This document shows positions 24,553-32,160 of a DNA stretch of 37,414 nucleotides, one piece after another. Position 1 is the stretch's first letter; each line of letters starts with the position of its first letter. Source of the stretch: Betaproteobacteria bacterium Ga0077532 (GTDB lineage: Bacteria; Pseudomonadota; Gammaproteobacteria; Burkholderiales; Ga0077523); the NCBI GenBank assembly GCA_001464895.1, contig LNEE01000040.1, positions 1 to 37,414 on the forward strand, in the 5' to 3' direction. The notes beneath the pieces were generated by a model. The model ran no database searches. It worked only from the letters and a program-made list of their open reading frames with translations, and had not been told where the DNA came from. A program made the translations under genes and the position numbers.

Positions 24553-25134
24553 TGTAGGAGCGGGCCATGGCCGCGAAAGCGGTGGATGAGGGCGGACACA
24601 TGAGAGTGCCTGCGCACTGTCATGTGCCTCCTGAATCCGAACGGCTCCGGCGCGAGGTGGATGCAAGGAAGCGCATCGACCGGAACCATCGCTTTCGCGG
24701 GCATGGCCCGCTCCTACAAAAGCTCGGCCCATTCCCACAGCGGGTGGCGGATCCACCGGTGTTGTAGGAGCGACCCATGGCCGCGAAAGCGGTGGATGAG
24801 GGCGGACACATGAGAGTGCCTGCGCACTGTCATGTGCCTCCCGAATCCGAGCGGCTCCGACGCGAGGTGGATGTAAGGAAGCGCATCGACCGGAACCATC
24901 GCTTTCGCGGGCATGGCCCGCTCCTACGGGTCGTGGCGCATACATCGTCGGTGATCGGACCGACGGTGTTGTAGGAGCGGCCCATGGCCGCGAAAGCGTT
25001 CAATGCTGCGGAAGCGCGTCAGCCGGAACCATCGCTTTCGCGGGCATGGCCTGCTCCTACAAAAGCTCGGCCCATTCCCACAGCGGGTGGCGGATCCACC
25101 GGTGTTGTAGGAACGGCCCATGGCCGCGAATGCG
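24553..25134. repeat. REP/BIME-like cluster with ~210 bp repeated unit (family 2)
   Basis: Seven palindromic REP-like copies alternate in orientation: forward at 24553-24581, 24763-24791, 24970-24998 and 25106-25134; reverse at 24690-24718, 24900-24927 and 25033-25061. Forward copies start TGTAGGAGCGG and end CCGCGAAAGCG. Two nearly identical units of about 210 bp begin at 24553 and 24763; shortened or diverged units follow at 24970 and 25106. A segment with AGCTCGGCCCATTCCCACAG joins some reverse and forward copies. The cluster lies between the convergent binding-protein and PIN-domain genes. Short open frames inside it are products of the repeat. Confidence 0.92.
24597..24626. repeat. Long hairpin inside the BIME-like unit
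   Basis: The arms CACATGAGAGTG (24597-24608) and CACTGTCATGTG (24615-24626) pair with one G-G mismatch around the loop CCTGCG. An identical copy is at 24807-24836. A third, diverged copy near 25150-25179 keeps the loop, with compensating changes in the stem. Confidence 0.8.
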
Positions 25135-25377
25135 GCGGATGAGGGTGGACGCACGCCAGTGCCTGCGCACTGGCGCGTGCCTCCCGAATCCGAGCGGCTC
25201 CGGCGCGAGGTGGATGCTGCGGAATCGCTTTGGGCGCGATCCATCGTCGTCGGCCAAAGTTGCTTGATGCGTCATCGACGTCCTCGGTCGACAGCATGTC
25301 GTTGTGGTGCTCCTCAGGCGCGTCGCAGGGCCTCGATTCGTCGGTCGCGGACCGCGGCTGGCGTCATGGGGGATCGG
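25135..25377. other. 3' flank of the repeat cluster
   Basis: This holds the third, diverged copy of the long hairpin (about 25150-25179) and a repeat remnant with CCGAATCCGAGCGGCTCC. About 150 bp of non-repeated sequence follows, up to the stop of the PIN-domain gene at 25378. No gene can be supported. Confidence 0.6.
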
Positions 25378-25947
25378 TCACAGCACCTCCTGCATGGTGT
25401 CGAGCGCGCTGACAGTGCTCGCGAGGCCGAGGGAGAGAAAGGTGTCGAGCAGTTGTCGGGCGGAGCGCGGTGGCGCCTTCAGCGCCAGCCGTTGATCCCG
25501 GACCGCGCCACAGACTGCGCCTGGCGCGAGGTCGAAAAGATGGGCGACGAACTCGTCGGGATGCTGCGCCTCGATGCCGTAGGGCGCGAGAGCCGCCACC
25601 GGGAAGTCCTTCAGGTTGAACGTGACGATCACGCCGGCCTGACAGCGGATCGCCGCAGCGAGCACGTGCCGATCGTCCGGGTCCGGCAGCGTCAGCGTGG
25701 GGATGAGCCCCTCGTGGCCTGTGACCACCGCATCAGGCACCGCGCCGTCCATCAGGGCGCGGGTACGGTCGAGGATGGCAGGGGAAAGATCTGGGCGCCG
25801 AGCCAGCACCGCACGCACCCACTCGTCGTGGATCTCCGCACTCCAGCGGGCACGGAACAGGTCGGTCAGTGCAAGGCGCAGCAGCAGGTCGCGCAGGGGC
25901 GCCGGGTAAAGCACACAGGCATCGAAGACCGCGACGAAGCTCGCCAT
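25378..25947 (-). CDS. PIN-domain toxin (VapC-like)
   Basis: A 189-residue PIN-domain protein, a probable metal-dependent RNase toxin. The acidic residues of the fold are visible: D9 (VFDACVLYP), E42 (IHDEW), D91/D92 (PDPDDRHVLAAA) and D114 in TFNLKDFP. It is longer than typical VapC (about 130-140) and resembles the PIN_3 group, with a C-terminal tail of about 60 residues. It starts 12 bp after the stop of an HTH-protein gene, the usual antitoxin-toxin order. Target RNA cannot be told from sequence. Confidence 0.85.
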   Translation of the reverse strand: MASFVAVFDACVLYPAPLRDLLLRLALTDLFRARWSAEIHDEWVRAVLARRPDLSPAILDRTRALMDGAVPDAVVTGHEGLIPTLTLPDPDDRHVLAAAIRCQAGVIVTFNLKDFPVAALAPYGIEAQHPDEFVAHLFDLAPGAVCGAVRDQRLALKAPPRSARQLLDTFLSLGLASTVSALDTMQEVL

Positions 25948-25959
25948 GCGCCCGTCCGC

Positions 25960-26421
25960 TCAGTAGCCCATGTCGTGTTCCTGCGCCTGCGCCGCGAGGG
26001 CGTCGAGTGCGTCGCGGCTGTTGGCGCGCGCCTGGTCCCGGTAGGCAAGCAGATCCCGGAACAGCACGCGCCTGTGGGTGCCCACCCGGTGGAACGGCAG
26101 CGAACCCGCTTCGAGCAGACCCACGAGATGCGGGCGCGACACGTTCAGGAAATCGGCCGCCTGCTGCGTGGTCAGCTCGGCGTGGACCGGAACGATCGTC
26201 ACCGCGTTGCCGGCGGCCATCTGGGAAAGGATGTCCACAAACATCCGCAGCGCCGCGACAGGCACCTCGATCTCGCCGCGCCGGTCGATCACGCGCAGGC
26301 GGGCCGTCTCGCCCTCGCCGATGCAGGCGGCCAGTAGCCGGCCGCTCTCGCGGGCGAGGCGAGCCTCCGATTCGGTGGGCAGATGGGGCGGGGGCGTGCG
26401 GACGACAGGGGCGGAACTCAT
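25960..26421 (-). CDS. Excisionase-type HTH antitoxin
   Basis: A 153-residue protein upstream of the PIN toxin. Residues 80-130 form an excisionase-type helix-turn-helix: [20 protein letters not shown], followed by the wing-like [18 protein letters not shown]. The N-terminal part has an [15 protein letters not shown] segment. The start at 26421 has GGGAGG about 6 nt upstream; the frame upstream of it is not protein-like. As the likely antitoxin it should bind both the toxin and its own promoter region, where a direct repeat is present. Confidence 0.85.
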   Translation of the reverse strand: MSSAPVVRTPPPHLPTESEARLARESGRLLAACIGEGETARLRVIDRRGEIEVPVAALRMFVDILSQMAAGNAVTIVPVHAELTTQQAADFLNVSRPHLVGLLEAGSLPFHRVGTHRRVLFRDLLAYRDQARANSRDALDALAAQAQEHDMGY

Positions 26422-26456
26422 GGCGGACCTCCCGGAACATGCTGGAGTACGGCCAG

Positions 26457-26484
26457 ATGATAGCGAGGCGCCAGATAAACGCAA
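26457..26484 (-). promoter_or_regulatory. Candidate promoter of the antitoxin-toxin operon
   Basis: On the minus strand, a -10 TATCAT (26457-26462) and a -35 TTGCGT (26479-26484) are separated by 16 bp, in an AT-rich patch unlike its surroundings. The -10 lies 35 bp before the antitoxin start codon. Only three of six -35 bases match consensus, so this is a candidate. Confidence 0.5.
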
Positions 26485-26490
26485 TAAACG
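26475..26490. promoter_or_regulatory. Direct repeat over the -35, possible operator
   Basis: ATAAACG occurs twice (26475-26481 and 26484-26490), 9 bp apart, covering the candidate -35. Autoregulation by the HTH antitoxin would fit, but this is inference. Confidence 0.35.
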
Positions 26491-26685
26491 AAAATTCACC
26501 TTCGGTTGAGCCGAGTGCATCCAGCCACCCCTGAGGTCACAGCAGCGAGCGCGTCGTGCCCGGGGATGTCCGGCGTTTTCCCGCCGCCGGTGGAGCGGTC
26601 TCATCTGGCCGCTCCGGAGTCATCCCCATGCACCCGAGGCGCAGATGAACGTCCTCCCGAGCGATCTGCCCTGTGGCAGCGGCGT

Positions 26686-27432
26686 TTAGAACCCGTAAAG
26701 CAGCGACACCTGTAGCCCGGATACGGTCGCCTGCACGTAGTCCCGGCGCTCGGTCTGCATCCAGACGTACTCGGCCCGGATGGCGGCATTCGGGCTCAGT
26801 TCCCGGGAAAGCCCGATGCCTGCTTTCACATGGGTAAAGCTACGGTCCGTGGACAGGGTCGACACGCCGTCGGTGACGCTCGCCTGTGCGGACGCCCGCC
26901 CCGCACCGAGACGCACGAACCCGCGCCACTGATCGTCCAGCGAGATGGACGGCAAGACCGACACGGACCACGAATGCCGGAGCTTTGCGTTGCCAGTCAC
27001 GTTGTCGGCAGTCAGCCGGCCGATGCCGATCTCCCCGGCGGTGTAGTCAACCTCGAGTCCTACGTTCACGGCATCGGTCACAGAGAAGTCGACGCCACCG
27101 ATCACCGACCCGGCGGCGTCGAGCCCGCCTCCGGAGATGTCCGCATTGATCCCGAGTCCGTTCGCGTTCATCGACCCCGAGGCCAGCCATCCGCCGAGCC
27201 CGAGGTACGGTCGGGTCGGTGCGCGGCCGTGACTCTCGGGTGCCGGCCCAGCGGAGGTGGCCTGTGTCGCCTTCGATGTGGCCTCACCCTTCGTTCGCGA
27301 ACTGGCCCCCTGCGGATACATCTCGTCGAGGAAAGGATCACGCTTTGCGCTGTGATCACTCGTGCCCATCTCTGCGCACGCGGCCATCAACCCCATTGCT
27401 GCGACTGCTACCACCGAGCGTGCAAGCGCCAT
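26686..27432 (-). CDS. Outer-membrane beta-barrel protein with lipoprotein-like signal
   Basis: A 248-residue protein. The start at 27432 is supported by GGAG about 8 nt upstream and by a signal sequence ending in LMAAC, which makes C19 a candidate lipidated Cys. A polar linker (about 20-70) precedes the barrel: repeated strands of alternating residues such as RPYLGLGGWLAS, AGSVIGGVDFSV, AVNVGLEVDYTAG and TRSWSV-type strands, ending in VSLLYGF with the C-terminal Phe used for outer-membrane insertion. Size suggests an eight-stranded OmpA/OmpW-like barrel. A lipobox on a barrel is unusual, so the signal might instead be cut by signal peptidase I. Function is unknown. Confidence 0.75.
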   Translation of the reverse strand: MALARSVVAVAAMGLMAACAEMGTSDHSAKRDPFLDEMYPQGASSRTKGEATSKATQATSAGPAPESHGRAPTRPYLGLGGWLASGSMNANGLGINADISGGGLDAAGSVIGGVDFSVTDAVNVGLEVDYTAGEIGIGRLTADNVTGNAKLRHSWSVSVLPSISLDDQWRGFVRLGAGRASAQASVTDGVSTLSTDRSFTHVKAGIGLSRELSPNAAIRAEYVWMQTERRDYVQATVSGLQVSLLYGF

Positions 27433-27759
27433 TGGTTCAGCTCCAGTTTCGTTACCTACCCGTTGGGCCGAGTTTCCGGCGGCATGTCGAGGATGTCCAG
27501 GGACCATCTCTGCGTCCCTCGGGAACGGCCAGCGCCAAGGGCCTTCACGGTTCTTTATCGAAGCGACGGTGTTGTAGGAGCGGCCCATGGCCGCGGAAGC
27601 GCGTCACCCGGAACGCGGTGTCCGTGGTGTGAACAGGCCCTTCAGCCCTGCGGCCAACGTGATGGGCACGCGCGTCCATTAGAACTCCGGCGCGCGGCGT
27701 GGCGTGCGAGGTGGTCCGGCTATCATGCTCGGCCCCGTCATCTGCCCGGAGTAAACCCC
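27433..27759. other. Divergent intergenic region with one REP
   Basis: This 327 bp gap between the barrel gene and the YghU gene holds one REP-like copy (27573-27601). A TATCAT at 27721-27726, 34 bp before the YghU start, may be its -10, but no matching -35 is seen. Confidence 0.5.
27573..27601 (+). repeat. REP-like element (family 2), single copy
   Basis: A solitary forward copy starting TGTAGGAGCGG, with one base changed near its 3' end (CCGCGGAAGCG rather than CCGCGAAAGCG). It is the only copy here that is not part of a cluster. Confidence 0.9.
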
Positions 27760-28632
27760 ATGAGCGATTCGCCTGCCTACGTCCCACCGAAAGTCTGGAC
27801 CTGGATCCCTGGCAATGGCGGTCGCTTCGCGAACATCAACCGGCCGGTCGCCGGCGCGACGCACGAGAAGGAGCTACCGGTGGGCCGTCACCCGTTGCAG
27901 CTCTATTCGCTGGCCACCCCCAACGGGGTGAAGGTCACGGTGATGCTCGAGGAACTGCTTGCGCTGGGTCACGCCGGCGCCGAATACGACGCGTGGCTCA
28001 TCCGCATCAACGACGGCGACCAGTTCGGCAGCGGCTTCGTCGAGGTCAACCCCAACTCCAAGATTCCGGCACTGTGGGATCGCAGCGGGCCGGTGCCCGT
28101 ACGGGTGTTCGAATCCGGCGCGATCCTGATGTATCTGGCCGAGAAGTTCGGAGCCTTCCTTCCGACCGACGGCGCGAAGCGTGCCGAATGCCTGTCGTGG
28201 CTCTTCTGGCAGATGGGCAGCGCGCCCTTCCTCGGCGGCGGGTTCGGCCATTTCTACGCCTATGCGCCGAGCAAGATCGAGTATGCGATCGACCGGTACG
28301 CGATGGAGGTCAAGCGCCAGTTCGACGTGCTCGACCGTCACCTGGCCGCGAGCGAGTACCTCGCCGGCGACGACTACACGATCGCCGACATGGCGGTCTG
28401 GCCCTGGTACGGCGCGCTGGCCAAGGGGCTGCTGTACGAGGCCGGCGAGTTCCTGCAGGTGCAGGACTACAAGAACGTGCAGCGCTGGACCGACCAGATC
28501 GCGCTGCGCCCGGCCGTGCGGCGCGGGCGCATGGTCAACCGCACCTGGGGGGAGCCCGACAGCCAGTTGCACGAGCGGCACGACGCAGCCGACTTCGACA
28601 CCCGCACCCAGGACAAGCTGGCGGCGGGCTGA
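27760..28632 (+). CDS. yghU: YghU-type glutathione transferase / disulfide-bond reductase
   Basis: A 290-residue cytoplasmic protein close in length to E. coli YghU (288). It has the characteristic N-terminal extension (YVPPKVWTW...NGGRFANINRPVAGATHEKELPVG). The thioredoxin-like domain has LYSLATPNGVKVTVMLEELL, VNPNSKIPALWD and ESGAILMYLAEKFG, followed by a helical C-terminal domain with DYTIADMAVWPWYG. YghU proteins bind two glutathione molecules and reduce disulfides or peroxides. The ATG at 27760 is chosen because the family-specific N-terminus starts there; the frame upstream is a shadow of the barrel gene. Confidence 0.92.
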   Translation: MSDSPAYVPPKVWTWIPGNGGRFANINRPVAGATHEKELPVGRHPLQLYSLATPNGVKVTVMLEELLALGHAGAEYDAWLIRINDGDQFGSGFVEVNPNSKIPALWDRSGPVPVRVFESGAILMYLAEKFGAFLPTDGAKRAECLSWLFWQMGSAPFLGGGFGHFYAYAPSKIEYAIDRYAMEVKRQFDVLDRHLAASEYLAGDDYTIADMAVWPWYGALAKGLLYEAGEFLQVQDYKNVQRWTDQIALRPAVRRGRMVNRTWGEPDSQLHERHDAADFDTRTQDKLAAG

Positions 28633-28680
28633 CCATTCGGGTCCCGAACTCGTAGGTCGAGATGATCCCACCGGAACGAA

Positions 28681-28846
28681 CGCTTTCGCGGGCATGGCCC
28701 GCTCCTACAGAAAGTGTGGTCCATTCCCACAATGGGTGGTGCATCCACCGGTCTTGTAGGAGCGGCCCATGGCCGCGAAAGCGGTCGATGCTGTAGAAGC
28801 GCTTCGACCGGAACCATCGCTTTCGCGGGCATGGCCCGCTCCTACA
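28681..28846. repeat. REP/BIME-like cluster (family 2)
   Basis: Three palindromic copies lie at 28681-28709 (reverse), 28755-28783 (forward) and 28818-28846 (reverse). The first two are joined by a segment resembling the linker in the 24.6 kb cluster (CCATTCCCACA...GGTGCATCCACCGG). It lies between convergent yghU and SDR genes. Confidence 0.9.
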
Positions 28847-28980
28847 AAAGCGCGGTCCGATCCACGACGGCTGGCGCATCCACCGGGGGATATACAAGGG
28901 GCTCTCCCCTTGTTGGTGAATCCTGCGGGCCCCCCGCCGCGGGCCGCCGGCCCGAGAGGCGGGCATGGCCCGCTCCTACT
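28846..28980. repeat. Composite repeat with ACAAGGGG hairpin, second copy
   Basis: This matches the segment at 17340-17480 in order and content. It has a perfect hairpin (ACAAGGGG at 28894-28901, loop CTCT, CCCCTTGT at 28906-28913), a GC-rich palindromic stretch, and a terminal REP copy at about 28961-28980. The terminal REP overlaps the end of the SDR gene: the TAG stop of that gene (28976-28978, minus) is part of the GTAGGAGC core. Confidence 0.88.
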
Positions 28981-29827
28981 TCGGCTTGAACGTATCCGTC
29001 GGCACCCGCTCCAGCAGGATGTCCTGCATCCGCGTCTCGATCGCCGCCTTGATCTTCGGATGCGTGAGGATGTAGAAGCGCTCGTCCCGGATGCCCTCGA
29101 ACACCATGTCGCCCACTTGTTCGGGGCCGATCCGGCCGGATTGCACGGCGTGTTTCAGCGCCTGTTCCCGCGCGATGTCCTCGGGGGTCATCTCCTTCGG
29201 TGCGTTGCGCAGTTCCGCCGGGCGGTTGCGTTCCGAGTCCGCGATGCCGGTCGGCACGTAGGCCGGGCACAGCACCGAGGCCTTGATCTTGTCGGTGCGG
29301 GTCACGAGGTCCTGGTGCAGGCATTCGGTGAGCGTGACGACGGCGTGCTTCGAGACGCAGTAGATGGCCATGCCGGGCGGGGAGAGCAGGCCGGCGACGG
29401 ACGCCGTGTTCACGATGTGGCAGTCGTCGCCCTGGGCGAGCATCACGGGGACGAAGCTGCGCAGGCCGTGGATGACTCCGTAGACGTTCACGCCCATGCA
29501 CCATTCCCAGTCGGCGGCGGTGCTCTCCCAGGCGAGGCCGCCGGGCGCGACGCCGGCGTTGTTGCAGAGGATGTGCGTGGCGCCGAACGCGGCGAGCGTG
29601 GCGTCCTTCAGGGCCTCCACCTGGTCGGCCTTCGAGACGTCGACCTTCACGCCGATGACCGGCGTCCCTGCGGCGCGGAACTCGCCGGTGGCGCGGTCGA
29701 GGGCGTCCTGCTGGACGTCGGCCAGCACGATCTTCATGCCCTCGCGGGCGAAGCGGTGCGCCATCGCGAGTCCGAGTCCGCTGGCGCCTCCGGTGACCAC
29801 CGCGACCTTGCCGGCAAAGTGCTTCAT
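28976..29827 (-). CDS. Short-chain dehydrogenase/reductase
   Basis: A 283-residue classical SDR. Cofactor motif GGASGLG (13-19), NNAG (89-92), catalytic S143 (NTASVAG), Y156 and K160 (YCVSK). D37 after the second strand (VLADVQ) favours NAD(H) over NADP(H). The start at 29827 has GGAGGAAG about 8 nt upstream. The C-terminal part (about 215-283) has helices seen in SDRs that act on bulky acyl or alcohol substrates. It is divergent from the phosphotransferase gene (172 bp apart) and may belong to the same pathway. Its stop codon lies in a REP element. Confidence 0.9.
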   Translation of the reverse strand: MKHFAGKVAVVTGGASGLGLAMAHRFAREGMKIVLADVQQDALDRATGEFRAAGTPVIGVKVDVSKADQVEALKDATLAAFGATHILCNNAGVAPGGLAWESTAADWEWCMGVNVYGVIHGLRSFVPVMLAQGDDCHIVNTASVAGLLSPPGMAIYCVSKHAVVTLTECLHQDLVTRTDKIKASVLCPAYVPTGIADSERNRPAELRNAPKEMTPEDIAREQALKHAVQSGRIGPEQVGDMVFEGIRDERFYILTHPKIKAAIETRMQDILLERVPTDTFKPK

Positions 29828-29999
29828 GGGGTGTCTTCCTCCGTTCGAAGCGGGGGAGTCTAGTGGCTCGATGCGGGCGTTCGCAAACGGCGAGTGTCCG
29901 GCCTGCCCTCCGCGGACGACCGCGTCGCCCCTCGTGGGGCCGTGGTGACCTACGGGGTCCGCGGTGTATTCTCCGGAGCTTCACGGAGACACCCCAGGC
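29828..29999. other. Divergent intergenic region, SDR / phosphotransferase
   Basis: These 172 bp contain the Shine-Dalgarno of each gene (GGAGGAAG on minus; GGAG at 29985-29988 on plus) and presumably a shared control region. No clear promoter or operator is visible. Confidence 0.45.
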
Positions 30000-31076
30000 A
30001 TGAGTGGCATGAGCGATCAATTCGTGGGCACGATGCCCGTGCAGGACAAGCACCGCTTCGACACGGCCGCGCTGGAGCGCTACATGGCGGCGAACGTCGA
30101 AGGCTTCCGCGGCCCGCTGACGGTGCTGCAGTTCCGCGGCGGTCAGTCGAACCCGACCTTCCTGCTCGCCTCCGCCGACAACCGCTACGTGTTGCGTCGG
30201 AAACCGCCCGGTAAGCTGCTGCCTTCCGCCCACGCCGTCGATCGCGAGTTCCGCGTGCTGAAGGCGCTGCACGGCACCGAAGTGCCCGTCGCGAAGCCCT
30301 ACGCGCTGTGCGAGGACGAATCGGTGATCGGCACGGCGTTCTACATCATGGATTACGTGCAGGGCCGGGTGCTGTGGGATCCCGCACTCCCCGGCATGGC
30401 CCGCGAGGAACGCACGGCGATCTTCGACGAGATGAACCGCGTGATCGCGGCGCTCCACAAGGTGGACTACACGGCGGTCGGGCTCGAGACGTACGGCAAG
30501 CCAGGCAACTACCTCGAGCGACAGATCAACCGGTGGACGAAGCAGTACCGCGCGTCCGAGACCGAGCGCATCGAGGGCATGGAGAACCTCATCGAGTGGC
30601 TGCCGAAGAACATCCCGGCCGGCGACGAGACCACCATCGTTCATGGCGACTACCGCCTCGACAACGTGATCTTTCACCCGACCGAGCCACGCATCCTCGC
30701 CGTGCTCGACTGGGAGCTGTCCACCCTCGGGCATCCGATCGCGGACTTCGCGTACCACTGCATGACCTGGCGCCTCACGCCCGGCGAGTTCCGCGGGATG
30801 ATCGGCATCGACTTCGCAGCGCTGGGTGTGCCCGACGAAGCGACCTACGTCGAGATGTACTGCCGTCGCACCGGCCGTTCGGGCATCCCGAACTGGGACT
30901 TCTACATGGCCTACAACATGTTCCGCCTCGCGGGGATCCTGCAGGGGATCATGGGGCGTGTGGTGGAAGGCACCGCGGCGAGCGAGCACGCCATCGAATC
31001 CGGCAAGCGCGCGCGGCCCATGGCCGAGGCCGGCTGGCGCCAGGTGGAGAAGATTCTCGCGACCGGTGGCGCGTAG
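30000..31076 (+). CDS. APH-family phosphotransferase (ACAD10/11- and LvaA-like)
   Basis: A 358-residue protein-kinase-like phosphotransferase. The N-lobe has the nucleotide loop FRGGQSNPTFLL and YVLRRKPPGKLLPSAH with the ATP-binding Lys. The catalytic loop is VHGDYRLDN with D217 as base, and the metal-binding motif is DWELSTLGHP with D237. This pattern matches the bacterial group related to the kinase domain of ACAD10/11 and to LvaA of levulinate catabolism, which phosphorylates hydroxyacyl-CoA, more than antibiotic kinases. The start at 30000 follows GGAG by about 11 nt; an ATG at 30009 is possible. No acyl-CoA dehydrogenase gene is adjacent, which such routes normally need. Confidence 0.85.
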   Translation: MSGMSDQFVGTMPVQDKHRFDTAALERYMAANVEGFRGPLTVLQFRGGQSNPTFLLASADNRYVLRRKPPGKLLPSAHAVDREFRVLKALHGTEVPVAKPYALCEDESVIGTAFYIMDYVQGRVLWDPALPGMAREERTAIFDEMNRVIAALHKVDYTAVGLETYGKPGNYLERQINRWTKQYRASETERIEGMENLIEWLPKNIPAGDETTIVHGDYRLDNVIFHPTEPRILAVLDWELSTLGHPIADFAYHCMTWRLTPGEFRGMIGIDFAALGVPDEATYVEMYCRRTGRSGIPNWDFYMAYNMFRLAGILQGIMGRVVEGTAASEHAIESGKRARPMAEAGWRQVEKILATGGA

Positions 31077-31155
31077 GCGCCCTGTCCCCAGCGCGGTTCG
31101 GTCCACGAGACGCGGTACCGACCCCGCCATTTCCTGATCCGACTGGAGTTCCCGA

Positions 31156-32136
31156 ATGAAAGCAGTCCTGTGCAAGAAGCTCGGCCCGCCCGAGGACCTC
31201 GTGGTGGAGGACATCCCCTCGCTCGTGCCGCAGGCCGGCCAGGTGGTCGTCGCGGTGAAGGCCGCGGGGGTCAATTTCCCCGACACGCTCATCATCCAGG
31301 GCAAGTACCAGTTCAAGCCCGAGCCGCCATTCTCGCCGGGTGGCGAAGTGGCCGGTGTCGTGAAGGTCGTGGGCGAGGGCGTGACCGGCGTGAAGGTCGG
31401 TGACCACGTGATCGCCGCGTCCACGTTCGGCGGCTTTGCGGAAGAGATGCTGTGCGACGCCGACCGCCTGGTCGCGATGCCCGCCGGCATGGCGTTCGAG
31501 CCCGCCTCGGCGTTCCTGCTCACGTACGGCACGTCGTACCACGCGCTGAAGGATCGCGCGAACCTGCAGCCCGGCGAGACGATGCTCGTTCTCGGCGCCT
31601 CGGGTGGCGTGGGTCTCGCCGCGGTGCAACTCGGCAAGGCGATGGGCGCGCGCGTGATCGCCGCGGCGTCGAGCGACGCGAAGCTGGAAGTCTGCCGCCA
31701 GAACGGCGCCGACGAAGTGATCAACTACGCGAGCGATGATCTTCGCGCCCGCGTGAAGGCGCTGACGTCCGGCAAAGGGGTCGATGTCGTGTACGACCCG
31801 GTGGGTGGCCCGTACTCCGAGATGGCGCTGCGCGACATGGCGTGGAACGGCCGGTTCCTGGTGGTGGGCTTCGCCGCCGGCGACATCCCGAAGGTGCCGC
31901 TCAATCTCGCGCTGCTGAAGGGCTGCGCGATCGTCGGTGTGTTCTGGGGTGCGTTCACGCGGAACGAGCCCGAGAAGAACCGCCGCAACAACGAAGAGCT
32001 GCTCGCGCTCTACATGCAGGGCAAGGTGAAGCCGCACATCCACGCGACGTATCCGCTGTCCCGCGCCGGCGAAGCGCTGAACGAGGTGCTCTACAAGCGC
32101 GTGAGCGGCAAGATCGTGCTGGTCACCGGCGAGTAA
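31156..32136 (+). CDS. NADPH:quinone oxidoreductase-family protein (zinc-free MDR)
   Basis: A 326-residue medium-chain reductase. The N-terminal catalytic domain has NFPDTLIIQGKYQ and PFSPGGEVAGVV. The nucleotide-binding motif is LGASGGVGLAAVQLG, with VDVVYDPVGGPYSE in the second half. The Cys/His ligands of zinc-dependent relatives are absent. Such enzymes reduce quinones, enones or enoyl-CoA-like double bonds with NAD(P)H. GGAG lies about 7 nt before the ATG. It is 79 bp after the phosphotransferase gene and 24 bp before a GST gene, so it is likely part of one transcript. Confidence 0.9.
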   Translation: MKAVLCKKLGPPEDLVVEDIPSLVPQAGQVVVAVKAAGVNFPDTLIIQGKYQFKPEPPFSPGGEVAGVVKVVGEGVTGVKVGDHVIAASTFGGFAEEMLCDADRLVAMPAGMAFEPASAFLLTYGTSYHALKDRANLQPGETMLVLGASGGVGLAAVQLGKAMGARVIAAASSDAKLEVCRQNGADEVINYASDDLRARVKALTSGKGVDVVYDPVGGPYSEMALRDMAWNGRFLVVGFAAGDIPKVPLNLALLKGCAIVGVFWGAFTRNEPEKNRRNNEELLALYMQGKVKPHIHATYPLSRAGEALNEVLYKRVSGKIVLVTGE

Positions 32137-32160
32137 AGAACGAATCGGGAGGAGAACAAC

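Noticed and set aside
22627..24945. 772-residue minus-strand frame with repeated N-terminal segments
   Set aside because: It is a mirror of the binding-protein gene joined to REP repeats. The repeated N-terminus comes from the BIME unit.
24520..25377. Insertion sequence or prophage remnant at the repeat cluster
   Set aside because: No transposase or integrase sequence and no target-site duplication could be found. The repeats are REP-like.
30000..31076. Aminoglycoside resistance kinase
   Set aside because: The catalytic motifs are those of the general APH fold, but the remaining pattern and the acyl-CoA ligase neighbourhood fit the ACAD10/11-like group.
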